From JAVBQU01 sp031548675 (GTDB lineage Bacteria > Bacteroidota > Bacteroidia > Bacteroidales > P3): 11,233 nt of DNA. Under the pieces are notes generated by a model. That model saw only the letters and a list, made by a program, of their open reading frames with translations. It made no database searches and was not told the DNA's origin. Numbering within the stretch: position 1 is the stretch's first letter; every line of letters starts with the position of its first letter. This document shows positions 7,059 through 11,233 of the stretch, in pieces. The DNA is taken from assembly GCA_031548675.1 (NCBI GenBank), contig JAVBQU010000033.1, positions 1 through 11,233 on the forward strand, read 5' to 3'. Position numbers and translations under genes: made by a program.

Positions 7059-9113
7059 TTGTACAAGCATTTAAAATCCGGTATTTTTCTATTCATCAGT
7101 ATTTTAGCTGGCGTTCATCTATGTTCTGCACAAAACTTTACGGAACACAGCCAAGAAATGACTGCTCATGCTTCACAGCTTGACAACATTGATACTGCCA
7201 ATCTGGAATTGCTCCCTTTGTACGATTGTTTGCTGATGGACGCTGAAAATAAATTAGGCGGATGGTATCGTAATTATGATCAAGCTTCGGCAGATTATCA
7301 AGTACAATATATGTCGATAAAATACCGGATTGTATCGCTCCGCTCTATATTATCGTTGCAAATACAAAAAGCTGATACTCTCTTTTTTCAAAAATCATTA
7401 TCTGCCTCTCCTGAAAGGCAAAGGTATTACTTGAGAAGATGCATAGAAGTAAATCCTTGTTTTTTGGATGCCTATTACCATCTCATGCTGTTGGATTTAG
7501 ACAGTATGAATATTAATGCCATAACACAGCAATTTGCTAAAATCTTAGAGGTTTTTTATTTATCGGAAAACACATTATCGCAATTTGAACAATTGGCTCA
7601 AAGGATTTATGATAAAGGCATGGAACAAGGCATAAAGTATAATTCGCAAAAACAATATAATGAAGCGTTGGCTATATATTCGCAATTGGAGACATTTTGC
7701 AAAACTATACCTTTATGCAGATGCGATTATAATTTAATTCATGAAGCAATTTTGCAATCGAAAAAAGGAGTTTACACAGCTTACCTAAATGTAGCCCGAA
7801 AAGCTTTGGATGGCAATAAAGTAGTTATTGCCAATGCTTTTATGTTAAAGGCTTTAAACTATCAGTCGGAAAATTCGACATGGCTTAACGATAAAAGCGA
7901 TGCTCTTGTTTTGGCAAATAAAATTACGAATGTGTATATTGAGCAAGGACGTTATTACTATTTTTCTAATAAAGACAGGGAAGCTGAGTCTTCGTTTGCT
8001 CAGGCTCAACAGCTATCTTTGCTGCAAGATGAGGATTACCAAAAAGAAGTAAATGTTAGAATTGAGAATATTAAATCTCAAACTTATTCCACTTTAGCAT
8101 ATAATGCTCCGGAAGCAGTACTTCTGCAGGAAAAAACTAATTCACAAAAGAAACCCAAATCAAGCCGTAAGGTAAAAACATCGCTACAAGAATCTTCTCA
8201 AATTGCCTTAAACGAAGGTTTAACACTGTTATCTTCGGGTGAATTTGATGCGGCTATTGCCGTTTTTGAAAAGCAGAAAAATAAGACCAAACAAGACAGC
8301 ATTAAACAGGAAATGGATGCATGCATCTGGTATGCTAATAAGCTAAAATTATTAGCTCAATTCGATAAAATGGAATTTCAGCTTTGGTCGGAAAGTTCTG
8401 TCAATCCGGAACAATTATTAAATTCTATTTTTGCGCAAGCCAAAATGCAGGATTTGGAGCAAGACAGCGATTTTTTATTAGCTGTAAAAAACTTCAGGCA
8501 AAAGTTAGCGGATAAGAACTGTAAGGATATTCAAACCGACATCGAATATCAATTTGCAGAGATAGACCGTAAATGCCTTCAAAATGATTATCAATCCGCT
8601 ACTTTTATTCTGCATAATATAGAAAAATCTATTGAGAGCTCTTCTTGCAAGTTTTCTCATGCTCAATTAGGTTTATATCAAGCCCGCTTGCGATATCCTG
8701 TTTTATATTACACAATGCTGCAAGATGCCGAAAATGCATTGGAAATGAACGACACGCTCAAGTATATTCATGCATATTTGAATGCTGAACAATTTTACCT
8801 CAATAAGCAGCTAGACACCATGCATATTGTACATACTTATCTCTATGAACGCGTAAAATTCTATTATACTGATAAGTTATTCGAAACTATTTTGGAAAAC
8901 TACATAACGATTGAAGCTTATGAACAAGCTCTTAATACTCTCGATATTATGTTTCAGAATGGTTACCCTGTCCGAAATACCACTGCACAGCAAAGATTAA
9001 TCGGATTGCATTTGGCTAAAAATCATAAGAATCAAGGAAAATATGCCAGTATTCCTTCATATTATTTATGCACTAAATGGTTCAATCCCTTTAAAAAGGC
9101 TTACTATCAATAA
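7059..9113 (+). CDS. Large secreted TPR-like repeat protein, non-ATG start
   Basis: The frame is open from upstream of 6987, but there is no ATG before the signal peptide. I chose TTG 7059 because it gives MYKHLKSGIFLFISILAGVHLCSAQ, a compact Sec signal peptide with a positive start, hydrophobic core and cleavage near SA/Q. TTG 6987 or GTG 6996 would add a long tail and overlap the preceding gene. From TTG 7059 the product has 684 residues. It is mostly helical, with tetratricopeptide-like units: GMEQGIKYNSQKQYNEALAIYSQLE (near 187), VYIEQGRYYYFSNKDREAESSFAQAQ (near 292) and ALNEGLTLLSSGEFDAAIAVFEKQ (near 383). A Lys/Ser-rich linker lies at about 361-380. Further helical pairs such as ENYITIEAYEQALNTLDIM continue to the end, FNPFKKAYYQ. 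Such proteins usually act as scaffolds in the periplasm or at the outer membrane; the partner is unknown. A near-match -7 element (TAACTTTT, 7027-7034) sits at a suitable distance for TTG 7059. Confidence 0.75.
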   Translation: MYKHLKSGIFLFISILAGVHLCSAQNFTEHSQEMTAHASQLDNIDTANLELLPLYDCLLMDAENKLGGWYRNYDQASADYQVQYMSIKYRIVSLRSILSLQIQKADTLFFQKSLSASPERQRYYLRRCIEVNPCFLDAYYHLMLLDLDSMNINAITQQFAKILEVFYLSENTLSQFEQLAQRIYDKGMEQGIKYNSQKQYNEALAIYSQLETFCKTIPLCRCDYNLIHEAILQSKKGVYTAYLNVARKALDGNKVVIANAFMLKALNYQSENSTWLNDKSDALVLANKITNVYIEQGRYYYFSNKDREAESSFAQAQQLSLLQDEDYQKEVNVRIENIKSQTYSTLAYNAPEAVLLQEKTNSQKKPKSSRKVKTSLQESSQIALNEGLTLLSSGEFDAAIAVFEKQKNKTKQDSIKQEMDACIWYANKLKLLAQFDKMEFQLWSESSVNPEQLLNSIFAQAKMQDLEQDSDFLLAVKNFRQKLADKNCKDIQTDIEYQFAEIDRKCLQNDYQSATFILHNIEKSIESSSCKFSHAQLGLYQARLRYPVLYYTMLQDAENALEMNDTLKYIHAYLNAEQFYLNKQLDTMHIVHTYLYERVKFYYTDKLFETILENYITIEAYEQALNTLDIMFQNGYPVRNTTAQQRLIGLHLAKNHKNQGKYASIPSYYLCTKWFNPFKKAYYQ

Positions 9114-9233
9114 TAATTGTATTAAATCCTTTTTTAATTATTTGCAACCCAATATGGATACATCTTATGCAATTACATCCCAAAATATTTTCTTTAAAAA
9201 TAAAATTTGCTTTTATATTCAAAAATAAGTGTG

Positions 9234-9241
9234 TAACTTTG
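9234..9241 (+). promoter_or_regulatory. Bacteroidota-type -7 element for rpsO
   Basis: TAACTTTG matches TAnnTTTG exactly and lies 44 bases before the rpsO ATG. A TTTG at 9206-9209 is 24 bases upstream, longer than the usual spacing. The predicted leader of about 40 bases is A-rich and has no Shine-Dalgarno sequence. The 172 bases between the TPR-like gene and rpsO (9114-9285) hold nothing else I can support. Confidence 0.65.
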
Positions 9242-9285
9242 CAAACCTGTTTTATAGAAAATAAAAAGAAAAAATCAAGTATACT

Positions 9286-9555
9286 ATGTATTTAACATCA
9301 GACAAGAAAAAAGAAATTTTCAAAGCCCACGGAAAATCTGAACAAGACACTGGATCAGCAGAAGGACAAATTGCCCTATTCTCTTTCAGAATTAACCACT
9401 TGACAGAGCACTTGAAAAAAAATAGAAAAGACGTTTTTACGGAAAGAGCTTTGATTAATTTGGTAGGAAAAAGAAGACGTCAGTTGGATTATTTGAAACA
9501 AGTTGACATCAATAGATATCGCGAGATTATTAAGAAGCTTAACATCAGAAAGTAA
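9286..9555 (+). CDS. rpsO: 30S ribosomal protein S15
   Basis: The 89-residue product is a full-length, typical S15. It starts MYLTSDKKKEIF and contains the signature segments DTGSAEGQIALFSFRINHLTEHLKKNRKD (about 21-49), LVGKRRRQLDYLKQVD (59-74) and RYREIIKKLNIRK at the end. S15 binds 16S rRNA at the junction of helices 20-22 and is an early protein in assembly of the 30S platform. The gene has its own promoter and a perfect terminator hairpin 25 bases after its stop. In E. coli S15 represses its own translation through an mRNA pseudoknot; I see no comparable structure in this short A-rich leader. In many bacteria pnp follows directly. Here a small lipoprotein gene lies between them. Confidence 0.98.
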   Translation: MYLTSDKKKEIFKAHGKSEQDTGSAEGQIALFSFRINHLTEHLKKNRKDVFTERALINLVGKRRRQLDYLKQVDINRYREIIKKLNIRK

Positions 9556-9579
9556 TCTTGATACAAAAAATATGAAAGT

Positions 9580-9613
9580 AAAAAGGCAATTATCAATTTG
9601 TAATTGCCTTTTT
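9580..9613 (+). terminator. Rho-independent terminator of rpsO
   Basis: AAAAAGGCAATTA at 9580-9592 and TAATTGCCTTTTT at 9601-9613 are perfect reverse complements: a 13-base-pair stem with an 8-base loop. The T-run at the stem's 3' side serves as the U-tract. It starts 25 bases after the rpsO stop. The symmetric A-run could also stop transcription from the other strand. Confidence 0.85.
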
Positions 9614-9658
9614 ATGTATTTACATAAATCTATATTATTAAACTCTAAATACAAAAAC

Positions 9659-9868
9659 ATGAAAAAATACTTGGGTTTAATTATTTTAACAGGGATAAGT
9701 ATTGCTTTTATTTCGTGCAGTAAATACAAAAGCTGCGATTGCGAATATAAAAATAGAACAACCGGAAAAGTGGAAGAGATGAAATCGGAAACCGGAACGG
9801 GATGTGAAAATGTAGACGCTAAAAGCAACGATACATATGAAGTTACCTGCAAAGAAGCATGGTTTTAA
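9659..9868 (+). CDS. Small cysteine-containing lipoprotein of unknown function
   Basis: I place the start at ATG 9659, because it begins a lipoprotein signal, MKKYLGLIILTGISIAFISC, with the lipid-carrying Cys20 preceded by FIS, a fair lipobox. The frame is open further upstream, including an ATG at 9572, but a start there would run translation through the rpsO terminator and hide the signal peptide. The product has 69 residues. The mature part is only 50 residues and has four more cysteines: C26 and C28 (KSCDCEY), C49 (TGTGCENV) and C64 (EVTCKEAWF). These could form two disulfides in the periplasm. It is otherwise charged and polar, rich in Lys, Glu and Thr. I do not recognise a named family; small Cys-rich lipoproteins are common in Bacteroidota. 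The gene sits between the rpsO terminator and its own possible terminator, so it appears to be a separate unit, although no good promoter is visible. Confidence 0.8.
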   Translation: MKKYLGLIILTGISIAFISCSKYKSCDCEYKNRTTGKVEEMKSETGTGCENVDAKSNDTYEVTCKEAWF

Positions 9869-9886
9869 TCCCATTGCTTGATTTTT
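9855..9886 (+). terminator. Possible terminator overlapping the lipoprotein stop codon
   Basis: AAGCATGG (9855-9862) can pair with CCA-t-TGCTT (9871-9879), giving eight pairs with one bulged T and an 8-base loop that contains the TAA stop. A T-run (9882-9886) follows. The bulge makes it weaker than the rpsO terminator. Confidence 0.45.
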
Positions 9887-9916
9887 ATAAACTAGGATAC
9901 TCAATTCAATAAATTA

Positions 9917-9924
9917 TAAATTTG
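9917..9924 (+). promoter_or_regulatory. Possible -7 element of the pnp promoter
   Basis: TAAATTTG matches TAnnTTTG exactly, 45 bases before the pnp ATG. No -33 TTG is seen at a proper distance. It would give pnp its own transcript beginning near 9929-9932, downstream of two terminators. Confidence 0.45.
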
Positions 9925-9953
9925 TTTTTGCTGCGGAACCGAAAAGCAAAAAC
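9924..9953 (+). promoter_or_regulatory. Hairpin in the pnp upstream region
   Basis: GTTTTTGCT (9924-9932) and AGCAAAAAC (9945-9953) are perfect reverse complements with a 12-base loop. No U-tract follows, so it is unlikely to be a terminator. It lies 16 bases before the pnp start codon. If transcription starts at the -7 element just before it, only part of the 5' arm would be transcribed; a longer transcript would carry the whole hairpin. Confidence 0.5.
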
Positions 9954-9969
9954 ATTAGTACGAAAACAA

Positions 9970-11233
9970 ATGACAGTAACAACCAAAAGTTTTAATTTAC
10001 CCGATGGTCGTACGATTACCATCGAAACAGGAAAATTAGCCAAACAAGCAGACGGATCGGCAGTAGTACGCATGGGCGACACCATGCTTTTAGCTACCGT
10101 TTGTGCAAAAACAGAAGCAGGCGAAAATGTAGATTTTATGCCTCTTTCAGTAGATTATCAAGAAAAATATGCAGCTTTGGGACGTTTCCCCGGAGGTTTT
10201 TTTAAACGGGAAGCCCGCCCATCGGAATATGAAATATTAATTGCCCGTTTAATCGACAGGGCTTTACGTCCATTATTTCCAGATGATTTTCATGCAGAAG
10301 TACAAGTTCAGGTAACCTTAATTTCAGGGGAAAAAGATACTCCTCCCGATGCTCTGGCAGCTTTAGCAGCTTCTTCAGCATTGGCAGTTTCTGATATTCC
10401 TTTTAACGGACCTATCTCAGAAGCACGTGTAGCTTTGATTGACGGACAATTTGTAATCAACCCTTCTTTAAGTGCATTAAGTAATGCCACTTTGGATTTG
10501 ATGGTTGCAGCCAGCATCGATAATATTATGATGGTGGAAGGCGAAATGAAAGAAGTATCTGAGGATACTATGATTGAAGCCTTAAAAATTGCTCATGATG
10601 CAATCAAAACCCAATGCATGGCTCAAAACGAGCTTACCATTGCGGTTGGCAAAACCGAAAAACGTGCTTACTGCCACGAAAGAAATGATGAAGATTTCAA
10701 AAAATTAGTACACGAAGCCGTATATGCCCAGTTATATGAAGCGGCTAAAGCCGGTTCTAACAACAAGCATGAACGCCACGAAATGGCAGCAAAGATAAAA
10801 GAAGAATTTGTTGCTACTTTATCAGAAGAAGAACGTGCAGACAAAGCTTTTATGATTGCCCGTTATTTCCACGCTGAAGAAAAAGAAGCTATGCGTGATA
10901 TGGTTCTGAACGAACGCATTCGTTTGGATGGAAGAAAATTAAACGAAATACGCCCTATTTGGACTGAAACCGATTACTTGCCAGCAGCTCATGGTTCGGC
11001 TATTTTTACCCGTGGCGAAACCCAATCGCTTACTACCGTAACTTTGGGGACTAAATTGGATGAGCAAATTATAGATGGTGCTTTTATCGAAGGTAAAAAC
11101 AGCTTGCTTTTACACTATAATTTCCCTGCGTTTTCAACAGGTGAGGTAAAAATGAACCGTGGAACCAGCCGTCGTGAAATAGGACATGGTAACTTAGCTT
11201 TACGTGCTTTAAAACCCATGATTCCTACAGGCG
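9970..11233 (+). CDS. pnp: Polyribonucleotide nucleotidyltransferase (PNPase), 3' end missing
   Basis: The gene starts at ATG 9970 and runs off the window after 421 codons; the full protein usually has about 700-750 residues. PNPase degrades RNA 3' to 5' by phosphorolysis and is part of the RNA turnover machinery. The first RNase PH-like domain is complete: RMGDTMLLATV (about 35-45), FPGGFFKREARPSEYEILIARLIDRALRPLFP (about 74-105) and DALAALAASSALAVSDIPF. The alpha-helical linker follows (about 210-310, with EDFKKLVHEAVYAQLYEAAK). The second RNase PH-like domain begins near IRLDGRKLNEIRPI (about 317-330) and shows HGSAIFTRGETQSL and MNRGTSRREIGHGNLALRALKP (395-416). The catalytic Asp region and the KH and S1 RNA-binding domains lie outside. 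The frame is intact. The gene follows rpsO, as in many bacteria, but with an inserted lipoprotein gene. A hairpin lies in its upstream region. Confidence 0.97.
   Translation, partial: MTVTTKSFNLPDGRTITIETGKLAKQADGSAVVRMGDTMLLATVCAKTEAGENVDFMPLSVDYQEKYAALGRFPGGFFKREARPSEYEILIARLIDRALRPLFPDDFHAEVQVQVTLISGEKDTPPDALAALAASSALAVSDIPFNGPISEARVALIDGQFVINPSLSALSNATLDLMVAASIDNIMMVEGEMKEVSEDTMIEALKIAHDAIKTQCMAQNELTIAVGKTEKRAYCHERNDEDFKKLVHEAVYAQLYEAAKAGSNNKHERHEMAAKIKEEFVATLSEEERADKAFMIARYFHAEEKEAMRDMVLNERIRLDGRKLNEIRPIWTETDYLPAAHGSAIFTRGETQSLTTVTLGTKLDEQIIDGAFIEGKNSLLLHYNFPAFSTGEVKMNRGTSRREIGHGNLALRALKPMIPTG

Noticed and set aside
9114..9146. AT-only inverted repeat after the TPR-like gene (ATTAAA/TTTAAT)
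   Set aside because: Six A-T pairs are too weak to call a terminator with confidence.
9043..9228. Plus-strand frame of 61 codons at the end of the TPR-like gene
   Set aside because: It overlaps the last 71 bases of the TPR-like gene in another frame, runs on into AT-rich intergenic DNA and has no start signals.
9376..9852. Minus-strand frame of 158 codons across rpsO and the lipoprotein gene
   Set aside because: It crosses rpsO, the rpsO terminator and the lipoprotein gene on the opposite strand, and it has no family features.
10308..10517. Minus-strand frame of 69 codons inside pnp
   Set aside because: It is an Ala-rich antisense shadow of the conserved first PNPase domain.

Overview
The window looks like chromosomal DNA from a member of the Bacteroidota. 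The evidence is the protein families (a Bacteroidota-type Kdo transferase, a DUF2027-Smr protein, a secreted protein of the 'asparagine synthetase B'-labelled family), promoters of the TAnnTTTG type, A/T-rich leaders without a Shine-Dalgarno sequence, and an overall G+C of roughly 36-40% by rough hand counts. I see no rRNA, tRNA, CRISPR array, insertion sequence or phage gene. No stretch without a gene exceeds 300 bases.

Left half, all on the minus strand. The window opens inside an ECF-type sigma factor gene whose 3' end is cut off. It is followed, against the direction of transcription, by waaA/kdtA (Kdo transferase of lipid A-core synthesis), an outer-membrane-type protein with a signal peptide, mqnC (radical-SAM enzyme of the futalosine route to menaquinone) and a DUF2027-Smr protein. 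The Smr gene and mqnC are 39 bases apart and probably share a transcript driven from a promoter near 5023-5030. The outer-membrane gene has its own promoter near 2714-2721.

Right half, all on the plus strand. From the divergent promoter region at 5005-5132 come a conserved secreted protein (5133-6395), a low-G+C membrane-anchored protein of unknown function (6434-7006) and a large secreted TPR-like protein (about 7059-9113) that has no ATG start. Then follow rpsO (ribosomal protein S15) with a strong terminator, a small cysteine-containing lipoprotein, and pnp (polynucleotide phosphorylase), which runs off the right edge.

Most of the window is housekeeping: envelope assembly (waaA, outer-membrane protein, lipoprotein), respiration (mqnC) and RNA/translation (rpsO, pnp). 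I find no clear new multi-gene system. The points most worth a second look are a six-unit 7-base tandem repeat just upstream of waaA, a change of base composition and codon use inside the sigma factor gene, an amidotransferase-like Cys/His/Glu pattern in the secreted protein, the low-G+C orphan followed by a gene lacking ATG, and the self-contained lipoprotein unit lying between rpsO and pnp.
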